From NCBI RefSeq assembly GCF_029589435.1, contig NZ_JARRAG010000002.1, positions 2,852,001 to 2,916,000 of the forward strand: a DNA stretch of 64,000 nt. Reading direction: 5' to 3'. The notes beneath the pieces were generated by a model. That model saw only the letters and a program-made list of their open reading frames with translations. It made no database searches and was not told where the DNA came from. Source of the DNA: Paludisphaera mucosa. GTDB taxonomy: Bacteria; Planctomycetota; Planctomycetia; Isosphaerales; Isosphaeraceae. Every line of letters starts with the position of its first letter. The first letter of the stretch is position 1. The translations under genes were made by a program, and so were the position numbers. Positions 44,039-53,643 of this stretch are shown here, piece by piece.

Positions 44039-45106
44039 GTGTTCGAGAAGCTGCAGGCGGACTATCGACGCTTCCTCGAGATCGAGCAGGCGATGCTCGA
44101 CCCCACGGTGACGGCCGACTCCGCGCGCGTGACCACGCTCTCCCGTGAGCGCGGCAAGATCGCGAAGGTCGCGACCCTGTACGGCCGCTATCTCGACCTG
44201 GGCAAGCAGATCGACGAGGCCGAGACCCTGGTCGACGCCGAGCCCGACGCCGCGATGCGCACCTACGCCGAGGGCGAGATCGCGACCCTCCGCGAGCGCC
44301 GGGAGGTCGACGCCGAGTCCCTCCGCAACCTGCTCTACGACCGCGAGTCGGGTGCCGACCGCGCCGCGCTCATCATGGAGATCCGGGCCGGCGCCGGCGG
44401 CGACGAGGCCGCGCTCTTCGCCCGCGACCTGTACGAGATGTACCGCCGCTTCGCCGAGTCGATGGGCTGGAAGTTCGAGCTGCTGGACATGGAGGCCACC
44501 GAGCTGGCGGGCTTCCGCGAGGTCTCGTTCAGCGTTTCCGGCGAGGGGGCCTTCCGGCTCCTCCAGTTCGAGAGCGGCGGACACCGCGTCCAGCGCGTGC
44601 CCCAGACCGAGGCGCAGGGCCGGATCCACACCTCGGCCGCGACCGTCGCCGTGCTCCCCGAGCCCGAAGACGTCGAGATCGACATCCGCACCGAGGACGT
44701 CCGGGTCGACCTGATGTGCTCCGGAGGCCCGGGCGGCCAGCACCAGAACAAAACCGAGAGCGGCGTCCGGCTCACGCACCTGCCGACCGGGATCGTCGTC
44801 AATTGCCGCGACGAGCGGAGCCAGCACAAGAACAAGGCCAAGGCCTACCGGGTCCTCCGCTCGCGGATCTACGACCTGCTCCAGGAGCAGACCCGATCGA
44901 AGCGCGACCAGGCCCGCCGCTCGCTGATCGGCTCGGGCGACCGCTCGCAGCGGATCCGCACCTACAGCTATCCTCAGAATCGGGTCACCGACCATCGGAT
45001 CGGGCTGACGCTCTACAACCTGGACCAGGTGATCCAGGGCGACCTGCTGGGCCTGCTGAAGGCCCTGGTCGACCACGATCGCCGCGAGCAGCTGGGCGAC
45101 CTCTGA
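44039..45106 (+). CDS. prfA: Peptide chain release factor 1
   Basis: A 355-residue class I release factor that ends translation at UAA and UAG. Starts with GTG. The peptidyl-tRNA hydrolysis motif GGQ is in [20 protein letters not shown]; the stop-codon-recognition tripeptide of RF1 is PQT in [20 protein letters not shown], in place of PAT in E. coli, which fits the PxT rule and distinguishes it from RF2. Length matches the family. It is followed after 26 bases by prmC, the enzyme that methylates its GGQ glutamine. Confidence 0.97.
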   Translation: MFEKLQADYRRFLEIEQAMLDPTVTADSARVTTLSRERGKIAKVATLYGRYLDLGKQIDEAETLVDAEPDAAMRTYAEGEIATLRERREVDAESLRNLLYDRESGADRAALIMEIRAGAGGDEAALFARDLYEMYRRFAESMGWKFELLDMEATELAGFREVSFSVSGEGAFRLLQFESGGHRVQRVPQTEAQGRIHTSAATVAVLPEPEDVEIDIRTEDVRVDLMCSGGPGGQHQNKTESGVRLTHLPTGIVVNCRDERSQHKNKAKAYRVLRSRIYDLLQEQTRSKRDQARRSLIGSGDRSQRIRTYSYPQNRVTDHRIGLTLYNLDQVIQGDLLGLLKALVDHDRREQLGDL

Positions 45107-45132
45107 ACGGTCCTCACGGAGAGAGGAGCGCG

Positions 45133-46053
45133 ATGCGGCCCGACACCCCGGATTCTGCGTCGGCCGGCGAGGCCCCCGGCCCCCGCGCCGAGGCCCCCTG
45201 GACCATCGGCCGGCTCCTCGCCTGGACCGCCGATTATCTCAAGAAACGTGGGGCCGAGAGCCCTCGTCTCGACGCCGAAGTCATGCTTGCTCACGTGCTC
45301 AGTTACGAGCGCGTCCAACTCTACACGCACTTCGAAGACGTCGTCGACGAGGCTGCGCGTGCTCGGTTTCGCGACCTCGTCCGCCGCCGCGCCGAGGGCG
45401 CGCCCGTCGCCTACCTCGTAGGGCGCAAGGAATTTTTCTCGCTCCGCTTCGACGTCGCGCCGGCCGTGCTGATCCCCCGGCCCGAGACGGAATACGTCGT
45501 GCTGGGCTTCCTGGAGTTCGCCAAGGAGATCGAGGCCCCCGTCGCCGCCGACGTCGGCACCGGGTCCGGCTGCGTGGCCGTGGCCTGCGCGCGGCGCCAC
45601 GCTGGGGCCCGCTTCACGGCGATCGATCTCTCGCCCGAGGCCCTCGAGGTGGCCCGCAAGAACGCCGCCCGCCACGAGGTGACGGATCGCGTCGAGTTCC
45701 TGCAGGGCGACCTGCTCGGGCCGGCGGCGGGTCGGCCGCCGTTCGACGCGATCGTCTCCAATCCGCCCTACATCCCCACCGGCGACATCGCCGGCCTCGA
45801 TCCGGGCGTCCGCGACTACGAACCCCGGCTCGCCCTCGACGGCGGGCCCGACGGCCTCGCGCTCGTGACCCGGCTCGTCGAGCAGGCGATCCCCCTGCTC
45901 AAGCCCGGCGGCCGCCTGATCCTGGAGATCGGCTCGGACCAGGAGGAGGCGGTGCGTCGGCTGTTCGCCGAACGCGCCGAATACCAACTCCTCCCCACGG
46001 TCCGGGACCTCCAGGGGCACCCGCGCGTCATCCATGCGACTCGCACGCCCTGA
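45133..46053 (+). CDS. prmC: Peptide chain release factor N5-glutamine methyltransferase
   Basis: A 306-residue SAM-dependent methyltransferase that modifies the Gln of the GGQ motif in release factors. Start at the ATG at 45133 with GAGAGGAG upstream. N-terminal helical domain (IGRLLAWTADYLKKRGAESP, RLDAEVMLAHVL), then PVAYLVGRKEFF and LIPRPETE, SAM loop ADVGTGSGCVAVA and the catalytic IVSNPPYIP (NPPY). Next to prfA, its substrate gene, as in many bacteria. About 20 residues longer at the N-terminus than E. coli PrmC. Confidence 0.96.
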   Translation: MRPDTPDSASAGEAPGPRAEAPWTIGRLLAWTADYLKKRGAESPRLDAEVMLAHVLSYERVQLYTHFEDVVDEAARARFRDLVRRRAEGAPVAYLVGRKEFFSLRFDVAPAVLIPRPETEYVVLGFLEFAKEIEAPVAADVGTGSGCVAVACARRHAGARFTAIDLSPEALEVARKNAARHEVTDRVEFLQGDLLGPAAGRPPFDAIVSNPPYIPTGDIAGLDPGVRDYEPRLALDGGPDGLALVTRLVEQAIPLLKPGGRLILEIGSDQEEAVRRLFAERAEYQLLPTVRDLQGHPRVIHATRTP

Positions 46054-46258
46054 CCCGCCGAGGCCGTCGCGACGGCCGTCCCGGAGCCTTCGCGGCCTCA
46101 TGACGAACGTCTCATGATAGGAGTTTCATCTCTTCGCGCTTGATATGCGTCGGTTTTTCGCGATCAAATGAAAGAGCGAGGGCCGCGCCCGCGCGATCGA
46201 TCTTGGTCGCCGCGGCGGCGCGTCGAAGAAGGTTGGACCGAGGCCAGGGAGCCGCGCG

Positions 46259-47161
46259 ATGATCGATTACACGTTCCGCTACGATCCTTCGAACGGGCCT
46301 TCCTCCCCCCAGCCCGGGACGGCGGAGGAGGCCCGTCAGACGCTGATGGCCGGCAATCGTTCGTTCTCCGAATGGATGAAGTCGTGCCGCGCGGCCGACG
46401 GCGAGCACAAGCAGTTCGTCACGAACGCCAGCGGATTAAGCTCGATTCTGTCGTCCGAGGCCCACGAATTCCCGACGCAGAAGCCGTTCGCCGTCGTCGT
46501 CGGCTGTTCCGACGCGCGGGTGCCGACGGAGATGCTGTTCGGCCAGGGCTTCAACGACCTCTTCGTGGTCCGCAACGCGGGCAACGTCCTGGGCGAGGTC
46601 GCGATGGGGAGCATCGACTTCACGCTCCTGGCTCTCCGCGACAGCGTCCGCGTGATCGTCTCGCTCGGCCACACGAACTGCGGGGCGGTGAAGGGTGCGG
46701 TGAAGGCCTATCTGAACCCGGGGTCGTTCTGGTCGACGGATTATTCTCCCGAACTTCGGGCGATCTTCCAGGAGATCTTCGTGGCGGTCCGCGAGTCGGA
46801 CAACATGCTCCGGGAAGTCTGGGGACCTAGCGCCGCCACCATGCCGGGCTACGAAGACGCGCTGATCGAGTGCGCCGTCTGCCTGAACGCCGCCCACACG
46901 GCCCTGGCGATCCAGCAGGAGGTCGAGGAGACGGGCCACAAGGGGATCGACGTCCTCTACGGGGTCTATGACGTGCGGGTCCATCAGGTCTGCATGCCGA
47001 CGCTCCCCTATGAGCGATCGAACGCGGATCACGTCAATCTGGCCCACGCCCCCCGACGCCCCGAGGAACTCGCGGCCCTGGCGAGGGAGATCGTCACCGC
47101 GTTCAAGCCCGGGAATGCGGCCGCCCCGACGGGGGCGGTGGCGTGCGGGCCTCATCGCTGA
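46259..47161 (+). CDS. Beta-class carbonic anhydrase
   Basis: A 300-residue enzyme interconverting CO2 and bicarbonate. Zinc and active-site motifs: CxDxR in VVVGCSDARVPTE (Cys83, Asp85, Arg87) and HxxC in SLGHTNCGAVKGA. The stretch FVVRNAGNVLG is typical of beta-CAs. It has an N-terminal extension of about 75 residues and a C-terminal region with LYGVYDVRVHQVC beyond the usual core. No signal peptide, so cytoplasmic. It converges with the DAB-type operon; their 3' ends overlap by ten bases. Functional partnership is likely but they are transcribed separately. Confidence 0.93.
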   Translation: MIDYTFRYDPSNGPSSPQPGTAEEARQTLMAGNRSFSEWMKSCRAADGEHKQFVTNASGLSSILSSEAHEFPTQKPFAVVVGCSDARVPTEMLFGQGFNDLFVVRNAGNVLGEVAMGSIDFTLLALRDSVRVIVSLGHTNCGAVKGAVKAYLNPGSFWSTDYSPELRAIFQEIFVAVRESDNMLREVWGPSAATMPGYEDALIECAVCLNAAHTALAIQQEVEETGHKGIDVLYGVYDVRVHQVCMPTLPYERSNADHVNLAHAPRRPEELAALAREIVTAFKPGNAAAPTGAVACGPHR

Positions 47162-48630
47162 CGGCCGCCAGAACCGGCGGGCGGGGCTGGACGGACGTGG
47201 GCGACCGGCGGCGCGGGCCACGGGGCCGGTCGCGCCGCCTCGGCGACCCTCGCCCGCTCGGCCAGGAGCTGGAGGGCCGCGTGGTAGCGGCTCGTGACGC
47301 CCCACTGCGGGAACAAGCCGCCGCCGATGATCAGGAACGTCGTGATCATCACCGCGATCCGCTCCGGCCTCCGGATCCTCAGGTCGATCGAAGAGGAGGC
47401 CGACCTTCCGGCGAAGATCCGGAAGTACGCCTGGGTGACCGCCAGGCCGTTGAGCGCCGTGACGATCACGATGAGCGGCCCCACGAACGGCAGCGCCTGG
47501 ACGGCGGCCTCGACGATCAGCTCGATGCTGATGAACCCGGCGGTGCCGGGGAAGCCGACGCTCGCCAGCCCCGTGAGCAGGAAGAGCCCGGCCATCATCG
47601 GAATCTGGTCGTACAGCCCGAGGAACTCGGTCAGCAAGATCCGCCCCACCCGCGCCTCGACGCAGCGGAGGACCAGCCCGAAGCCGGTCAGCGACAGCGA
47701 GACCGACAGCCAGAGGCTCAGCGAGCCGGTCAGGCCGATCGGCGTGGCCGTCTCGATCCCGACCAGAACCAGCGACGAGTGGCTGAGGAAGATGTAGCAG
47801 AAGAACCGCCGCGCGTCGCGCTGGACGAGCGCCATGCCGGCGGCGTAGATGGCCGTGATCAGCGACATCACCGAGATGATCTGCAACGCCCACGTCGGTG
47901 CGACGGGCACCACCAGCCGCGTCACGCCAAACGCCGCGGTCATGGGCGTGACGAACAGCAGCGCCGTCCCGAACGAGGCGTGCTCGAACAGGTCCGTCAT
48001 CCAGCAATGGACAGGGACGACGCCGCCTCGGAGGAGCACGGCCAGGGTGAGCATCAAAATCGCCCACAGCGGCTGCTCCTGCGGGGTCGCCGCGCGTGAC
48101 ACTCCCATCTCTCCCAGGACGAGGAGGATTACGAACAGCCCCATGTGCGCGAGGTAGACGCGACTCGGTTGCCTTTGCTGGATCGACTCCAGGAACCGCG
48201 GCACTACGGCGAGGGCCATCATGGTCACGACCCCCCACGACGTCGAGGCTGAGAAGATCGAGAGCAGGATCGACTCGGAGATCAGCGTGCGGGGGAGAGA
48301 GAACTCCCGGAACTTGGTTCGCAGCGTGCTCAGGATCGTCAGGAAATTGAGGAGCGCCCCCAGCGGCATGAGCGGCGCGTTGAGGGCGTCGATCGCCAGC
48401 AGGTCGCGGCCCGTGAACTGCGACAGCGGATGCGAGGGATCCTGGGCGGTACGGGTGCCGAGATTCGCGAAGTCGGCCCACGCCCCCAGGGTGGCGAGCA
48501 GGGTCAGTGCCGTGATCGCCAGGGCGTGCCGCCGCGCGACCCGGGGGTCGCGTCGGAACTTGACCCAGATCGCGCCCAGCACCGGCAGAATGATCGCCAG
48601 TTCCAGCCAGGGGAATCGCATCGAGCTCAT
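47152..48630 (-). CDS. NuoM-like proton-conducting membrane subunit (third gene of DAB operon)
   Basis: A 492-residue integral membrane protein of the proton-antiporter family PF00361 (NuoL/M/N-like), with about 12-14 helices. It shows [20 protein letters not shown] and [20 protein letters not shown] where complex I has the lysine- and histidine-bearing channel helices, and [20 protein letters not shown]. The C-terminal part is Pro/Ala-rich. The start ATG at 48630 overlaps the stop of the upstream NuoL-like gene by four bases (ATGA), giving translational coupling. Most described DAB systems have only one PF00361 protein (DabB), so this extra subunit is notable. Probably contributes to ion coupling of the complex. 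Confidence 0.88.
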   Translation of the reverse strand: MSSMRFPWLELAIILPVLGAIWVKFRRDPRVARRHALAITALTLLATLGAWADFANLGTRTAQDPSHPLSQFTGRDLLAIDALNAPLMPLGALLNFLTILSTLRTKFREFSLPRTLISESILLSIFSASTSWGVVTMMALAVVPRFLESIQQRQPSRVYLAHMGLFVILLVLGEMGVSRAATPQEQPLWAILMLTLAVLLRGGVVPVHCWMTDLFEHASFGTALLFVTPMTAAFGVTRLVVPVAPTWALQIISVMSLITAIYAAGMALVQRDARRFFCYIFLSHSSLVLVGIETATPIGLTGSLSLWLSVSLSLTGFGLVLRCVEARVGRILLTEFLGLYDQIPMMAGLFLLTGLASVGFPGTAGFISIELIVEAAVQALPFVGPLIVIVTALNGLAVTQAYFRIFAGRSASSSIDLRIRRPERIAVMITTFLIIGGGLFPQWGVTSRYHAALQLLAERARVAEAARPAPWPAPPVAHVRPAPPAGSGGRQR

Positions 48631-50045
48631 GACGGTTCCTCGATGGGCGGCGACGTCGCCTTCGAGACGACCTGATCGAGATGGCGGTGGCGTGCGTGAT
48701 CGGGAGGGCGGCTGCGACGCCCGGCGAGGATGTCGGTCCAGCCCCTCTCCATCCGGTCGCACCATCGGAAGCAGCGGACGAACGGACGGACGACGAACCG
48801 ATCGAGCGACGCGTCGAGCTGACCGCGGTCGATGCCGATTCGGTAGAGCCGCAGCCGCGTCTCGGGCGAAAGCCGCTGCTCGGTGACGCCCGGGACGTGC
48901 GGGATCGGGCCGCCGAGGGCGTTCTCCAGCAGTCGGTAGTCGTTGAGCAACGAAGGCGCCCGAAGCAGCTGGAGCGACCGCTGGCAGGCGTGGCCGATGA
49001 TGTGGATCAGCGCGACGTAGCGGAAGCCCAGGCCGATCTCGGCCGTGATCACGCCCACCTGCGTCAGCGAGGCGTACGCGAGCGCCGACTTGATGTCCGT
49101 CTGCACCCGGCCGGCGACGACGCCGAACAAGGCCGAGGCCGCGCCGATCGCCACCACGCAGGCGCAGAGAAGCCACGACGCGTTCAGGATCGGGCTCACC
49201 CGCAAGAGCAGATACGCTCCCAGGTGGACCGAGAGGGCCCCGTAGAACACGGCGCTCGACGGGGTGGGCCCTTCCATCGCCCGCGGCAGCCATCCCGAGA
49301 ACGGCACGAGCGCCGACTTCCCCGCGGCCGCGATCAGCAGCAGCAGCCCGACCCCGAAGGCCTGTCCGGGCGCGATGACCGTCTCCGACTGCGGCCAGGG
49401 TCCCGAGCCCGTGAAGGCCGCGAAGTCGCCCGCGCCCGACAGGTGGTGCAGCGTCAGGGCGGCGATCAGGAAGGCCGCGTCCGAGATCCGGTAAACGGTC
49501 CAGATCCGCTGCGCGTTGACGACGGGAGCGGAACGCTCGTGGAAGAAGGCCACAAGGAGCGCCGACGCCAGGCCCACCAGCTCCCAGCCGATGAACAGGG
49601 TCTCGATCGTCCCCGCGAGGGCCGCGACCACCATCCCCATCAGGAACACCGCGAAGTACAGGAAGAACCGGCGGTAGCCCGGCTCGCGATGGAGGTAGCG
49701 ATTGGCGAACGCACCGGTCACGCCGACCAGCATGAACGTCAGCGCCGAGAAGGGGACGGAGAGGCGGTCGAAGAGGAACTTGAGCCGGAAGTGGAAGTCC
49801 TCCGCTGGCAGGGCGACCCAGTCGCCGACCTCGACGGGCACCTCGCGATCCCCCGTCCAGAGCATCATCAGGAACATGGCGACGACCGAGAAGAGCCCGT
49901 AAGAGACGCACGACGCGGTCAGCCGCGCCATGGTCCGCTCGCTCAACTTCCGGTCGGAGAACGTCGCCAGCCCGAAGGTCGACAGCAGGAGCAGCGGGGC
50001 CCCGACGGCCCCCAGCCCGAAGAAGCGGGCGACCCATTCGTTCAC
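48627..50045 (-). CDS. dabB: DabB-like (NuoL family) proton-conducting subunit
   Basis: A 472-residue membrane protein with about 13 helices, matching PF00361 and the DabB/MpsA-type NuoL relatives: [20 protein letters not shown] with the conserved Glu, [39 protein letters not shown] with the key Lys, [20 protein letters not shown], and [20 protein letters not shown]. The GTG start at 50045 overlaps the dabA stop (GTGA), with CAGGAG upstream. In DAB complexes DabB couples cation flow to DabA, which hydrates CO2 to bicarbonate in one direction. The soluble C-terminal tail ([20 protein letters not shown]) is typical for the family. Confidence 0.9.
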   Translation of the reverse strand: MNEWVARFFGLGAVGAPLLLLSTFGLATFSDRKLSERTMARLTASCVSYGLFSVVAMFLMMLWTGDREVPVEVGDWVALPAEDFHFRLKFLFDRLSVPFSALTFMLVGVTGAFANRYLHREPGYRRFFLYFAVFLMGMVVAALAGTIETLFIGWELVGLASALLVAFFHERSAPVVNAQRIWTVYRISDAAFLIAALTLHHLSGAGDFAAFTGSGPWPQSETVIAPGQAFGVGLLLLIAAAGKSALVPFSGWLPRAMEGPTPSSAVFYGALSVHLGAYLLLRVSPILNASWLLCACVVAIGAASALFGVVAGRVQTDIKSALAYASLTQVGVITAEIGLGFRYVALIHIIGHACQRSLQLLRAPSLLNDYRLLENALGGPIPHVPGVTEQRLSPETRLRLYRIGIDRGQLDASLDRFVVRPFVRCFRWCDRMERGWTDILAGRRSRPPDHARHRHLDQVVSKATSPPIEEPS

Positions 50046-53000
50046 GATCGAGGCTCCTGGCCCATGGCGGGGGCCGGCGACGCGGGAGGGGTGGGGACGA
50101 TCGAGGCGAACCCGAGGTGGTCGCGACACCCGCGATACCAATCGACCGAAGAGGGCGCCTTCGGCAGGTCGGGGACCGCTCCGTCGTAGCGTTCGAAGCC
50201 GTCGCCGCGGAACTGGTGGAGGACCGAGGCCTCGGGGTCGAGGGTCGCGATCCGGACCCAACCGTTGCGGACCATCTGGATCATGAAATCGTTCGCCTCG
50301 AGCACCCGGGTGAGCCGCTCCGGCGTGGTCTCGACGACGATGAGGATCCGGATCGGCTCGTGAAGCTCGACCATCTGCCAGGGTAGGCCGGGCCGCAGAT
50401 CGCTCGACGCGCCGTCCATCACCCCCAGGAGCGAGGTGATGTTGTGCGGCAGTTTGGACCCGCAGCCGTAGCCCGTCGGGTCGACGCGCGAGAAGTAATA
50501 TTCGAGGTTGATGCCGCCGCAGACGGGGAAGACCGCGCGGAGCAGCCCCGTGAGGATCGCGCCGTCCTCGTCCTGAGAGGCGTCGTACGAGGTGAGGAAC
50601 GAGCGGCGGTCGAGGAAGAGGCCCCGGGTCCGCGCCCTGCGGCCGACGACGCAAAGGGCGTTGGTCGCGTGGCCCAGCTCCGGACGGGTCTGCGACAGAT
50701 CCTCCGCCCTCCCCTCCACGTGCCGGACCGCGTCGTCGAACGACTGCGAGAGCGGCGCCGACTCGAAGCGGCGGCACCGCTCGTGAGCGTTCCGCTTGCG
50801 CGCCGCGTCGAGGGCGGCGGCCGCCTCCTCGAACCGGTGCTCGTGGGAGGACGGCAGCCGGTCGAGGTCGAAGAAGCCGACCGAGTCCTCGCAGGTGTTG
50901 TGATATCCGCCAACGAAATAGACGTCGTCGGGGATCGTCAGCCCGAGTCGTTCCAGGGCCAGCCGCACCCGCGGGTCGTTGGCCATCTGGGCGAAGGCGC
51001 GGGCGTTGGGTCCGCCCTGCGACCCGCCGCAGGCGCCGCAGTCGTAGGCCGCCTTCTGGGGGTTGTTCAGGCTCGACGAGCCGTGCCCCACGACCGCGAT
51101 CAGGGGGGCGAAGCGGTCGCGGTCGGTCAGACCGATCATCTTTAGACCGCCGGCGACCACGTCGGTCATCTCGGCGACCGTGAAGCCAAGGCCCCCGTTC
51201 TCAGGCCCCGGCTCCTGCTTGCCCCGCTCCAGGCGGAGTTGGGTGAGCGGCGGCGTCATGACCCGGTTCCAAAGGCCGCGGAGCCGCGCCGTGTCGCGTG
51301 GCAAAAGCACCCTGGCCAGCAGCGGCATGGTGGCGAAGGCGCCCAGCATGCCGGTCAGGACCCCGCCGAGGAACGTCCGCGACCCCATATGGACTCGATG
51401 CGCGAGCGTCCCGAACCCGCGTCTCATCCCCTCCTGGAATCGGCTCGCGCGGGTGAGCGAGCGGAACGACTCCTCGCGGACGAAGATCCTGGGCTTCACG
51501 TTGACCGGGCAGAGCGGCCGGAACTGGGCCTCGGCCACGCCCTTGTAGTAGATCGCCACGCCGAAGAAGCCGGCCATGCCGAAGGTTTCACAACGGGGCT
51601 CGACCTCCTCCAGATGCCGTCTCAGCGATTCCTCGCGCTCGTCGATGCAACAGACGACCTGGAAGAGCGGGGCCTGGTCGCCGGGTCGGTCGTCGTGCAC
51701 CACGGCGGGCCGGGCGGCCGGGCGGTGCGCCAGCAGGGCCTGCGCCGCCTTGAGCTGGTACCGACGCTCATAGGCGAGCTGGTAGACCTGCCTTCGTCCC
51801 AGGCCGTCGAACTCCTCGATCTCGGTCGCCAACCGGGTCCACTCGTCCTTCGAGAGCCTGGCCAGCTCCCTCGGGCTCCAGCCTCGGACCTGCGCCAGCT
51901 GGAAGACCAGGAACGCCCGACGGTCGACGCTGGCCCTCGGCGGGTGGGGACGCAGGCGGCCCAGGACGCGCCGCAGGTCGCGGAGGGGGACCGCCTCGCC
52001 GAGGAATTGCTCGGACGCCCAGGCGATGGCCAGCCGTTCGAGGAGCAAGCGGACGGCCACGTAATCGACCAGGGTGCCGGCGGGGGCGGGCCGAGCCGCC
52101 CATTCGGCGTTCGTCTCGAGCTGCCAGATGATGCCCGCCCAGCCCCGCAAGGCGAGCAGCGTGTGCCGGATGTAATCGAACGCCTCGGAGGCCGGGACTC
52201 CCAGCTCGCGGAGCGACTCGGCGATCGATTGCAAGGGCGTCATCCCTGCGGCCTCGATCCGCTTCAGCTCCCCCGGCAAGGGTTGGAGCCATTTGGCGAT
52301 TGGCTTCGCGTCTTTGTACAGTTCGCGAAACGCCCCGAAATAGCCTTGGTCGCGGTTCGGCAAGGCCCAGGCCGCGAACCCCTGGTCGAGGAACGCCGAG
52401 GAGAATCGGATCAGGTATTTGTGGACGAGCTGGTCCGTGTCGACGCCCGAGGCCGCCCGAAGGCCGTCGCGATGACGGAGCGGCGACGGGGCCGGAGGAT
52501 GTGCGCGTCGGACGCCGTGGGCCCCGTGGTGGCAGACTCGCCAGAGGAGCGTGAGCGTGAAGGCCTCCCAGGTCGCCTCGGTCCACTGCTTGACGCTCGC
52601 CCCCCGGAAGTCGCGCGACTCCAGGAGAACGTCGACCACGTCGCGAGCCGGCTTCTCTGGCCCTTCCCGGGAGCCGGCGTATTCCCGCATGATCCAGTGC
52701 CGGGTCTGGTCGATGAGCCGGCCGCGGGTCTCAGCGGGCGTCTCGGAGCGGAACCGCTGCAATGCGTCGGTCTCGGCGATGACCCACTGAAGCTCGGCGT
52801 CGCTTCCCGTACGGAGAGCATGTTCGAGCATGGCCAGCCGCAGGTGGTAGCGTGTGCCCATGAAGCCGATCAGCCGATCGGCCTCGTCGCCCAGGCTTTC
52901 CAGCAGCGCCCAGGAGAGATCTTCCGGGAGGATTCGGCCCCGGGCCAGCTCGCGACGAAAGTGGTCTTCGCTCAGGTACGGGTCGGAACCATACATCGAC

Positions 53001-53197
53001 GTCGCCGCGACGACGGCGCGCTCGAACGGCAGGTCCTCGAACGCGTGCAGGGTGTTGTGATGGACGAAGACCGAGATCGGCCCTTGCGACGGCAGGTAGT
53101 GCGCCGCGTGCTCGATCGAACGGGCCAGCAGCGCGAGGTGGGATTCGCCGTCGACGGCCGCGTGCGATTCAGTCGCCTCGACGTGTGTAGGACTCAC
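50042..53197 (-). CDS. dabA: DabA-like (DUF2309) inorganic carbon transport subunit
   Basis: A 1,051-residue protein if started at the GTG at 53197; the frame is open to 53416, but the first residues matching DUF2309 ([20 protein letters not shown]) lie just after this GTG. It carries the beta-CA-like zinc site known from Halothiobacillus DabA: Cys517 and Asp519 in [11 protein letters not shown], His705 in VVGHGSSS and Cys720 in [13 protein letters not shown]; the His-Cys spacing of 15 equals that of the studied protein. It is longer than typical DabA (about 800) because of extra N-terminal sequence. Member of the membrane-associated DAB complex that traps CO2 as bicarbonate in the cytoplasm. 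First gene of a three-gene coupled operon with its own promoter. Confidence 0.92.
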   Translation of the reverse strand: MSPTHVEATESHAAVDGESHLALLARSIEHAAHYLPSQGPISVFVHHNTLHAFEDLPFERAVVAATSMYGSDPYLSEDHFRRELARGRILPEDLSWALLESLGDEADRLIGFMGTRYHLRLAMLEHALRTGSDAELQWVIAETDALQRFRSETPAETRGRLIDQTRHWIMREYAGSREGPEKPARDVVDVLLESRDFRGASVKQWTEATWEAFTLTLLWRVCHHGAHGVRRAHPPAPSPLRHRDGLRAASGVDTDQLVHKYLIRFSSAFLDQGFAAWALPNRDQGYFGAFRELYKDAKPIAKWLQPLPGELKRIEAAGMTPLQSIAESLRELGVPASEAFDYIRHTLLALRGWAGIIWQLETNAEWAARPAPAGTLVDYVAVRLLLERLAIAWASEQFLGEAVPLRDLRRVLGRLRPHPPRASVDRRAFLVFQLAQVRGWSPRELARLSKDEWTRLATEIEEFDGLGRRQVYQLAYERRYQLKAAQALLAHRPAARPAVVHDDRPGDQAPLFQVVCCIDEREESLRRHLEEVEPRCETFGMAGFFGVAIYYKGVAEAQFRPLCPVNVKPRIFVREESFRSLTRASRFQEGMRRGFGTLAHRVHMGSRTFLGGVLTGMLGAFATMPLLARVLLPRDTARLRGLWNRVMTPPLTQLRLERGKQEPGPENGGLGFTVAEMTDVVAGGLKMIGLTDRDRFAPLIAVVGHGSSSLNNPQKAAYDCGACGGSQGGPNARAFAQMANDPRVRLALERLGLTIPDDVYFVGGYHNTCEDSVGFFDLDRLPSSHEHRFEEAAAALDAARKRNAHERCRRFESAPLSQSFDDAVRHVEGRAEDLSQTRPELGHATNALCVVGRRARTRGLFLDRRSFLTSYDASQDEDGAILTGLLRAVFPVCGGINLEYYFSRVDPTGYGCGSKLPHNITSLLGVMDGASSDLRPGLPWQMVELHEPIRILIVVETTPERLTRVLEANDFMIQMVRNGWVRIATLDPEASVLHQFRGDGFERYDGAVPDLPKAPSSVDWYRGCRDHLGFASIVPTPPASPAPAMGQEPRS

Positions 53198-53479
53198 GAG
53201 TGGTCCGCTCCGGATCCTCGAGGAAGGAGACGCGGGCTCGACGCGCGGCCTGCCGCCGCGTCCAGGGGCGCAACCTTGAAGAACGTCATCGGTCTTCTTC
53301 TCGGTGGACGTCCAGGCGACGTCGCTAGCCGCGCCCAACCGAGATTCCGGGCCTCCGCTTCGGGGCGGACGGTTCCGAACGTCCGGCGGACGAGCGGAAT
53401 CCCATGATAACACCAATCATCTTCGTGCGTCCGGGAGGGTGGGAGGAACGCACGCGTCGATTCGACGTTACATGAAATG

Positions 53480-53507
53480 ATTTTAGACTTTCGGAGCCGG
53501 CTGTCAA
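53480..53507 (-). promoter_or_regulatory. Strong sigma-70-type promoter of the DAB operon
   Basis: Reading the minus strand: perfect TTGACA (complement of 53502-53507) and TAAAAT (complement of 53480-53485) with a 16-base spacer, in a pronounced AT-rich patch. The leader to the dabA start is about 270 bases. Confidence 0.75.
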
Positions 53508-53581
53508 TCCGAGATAGGCGTCGAGGGCGGGATGGTAAGGGTCAAAACGTGGTCGCCACGTCGGCGGTCTTAGAAACGCGA

Positions 53582-53623
53582 AGGCCGGGCGCGCACGCCC
53601 ATGTGACGTGCGTGGCCCGGCCT
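53582..53623 (-). terminator. Terminator-like hairpin after the Kelch gene
   Basis: AGGCCGGGC...GCACG and CGTGCGTGGCCCGGCCT pair with one small bulge around a nine-base loop, just past the Kelch gene stop and before the DAB promoter. Confidence 0.55.
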
Positions 53624-53643
53624 CGTGGAAGCAACCTTCTCGA

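Noticed and set aside
47152-50037. Single 961-codon frame across the DAB membrane genes
   Set aside because: Only the part from 48,630 downward is protein-like; the upstream part is an out-of-frame shadow of the NuoL-like gene.
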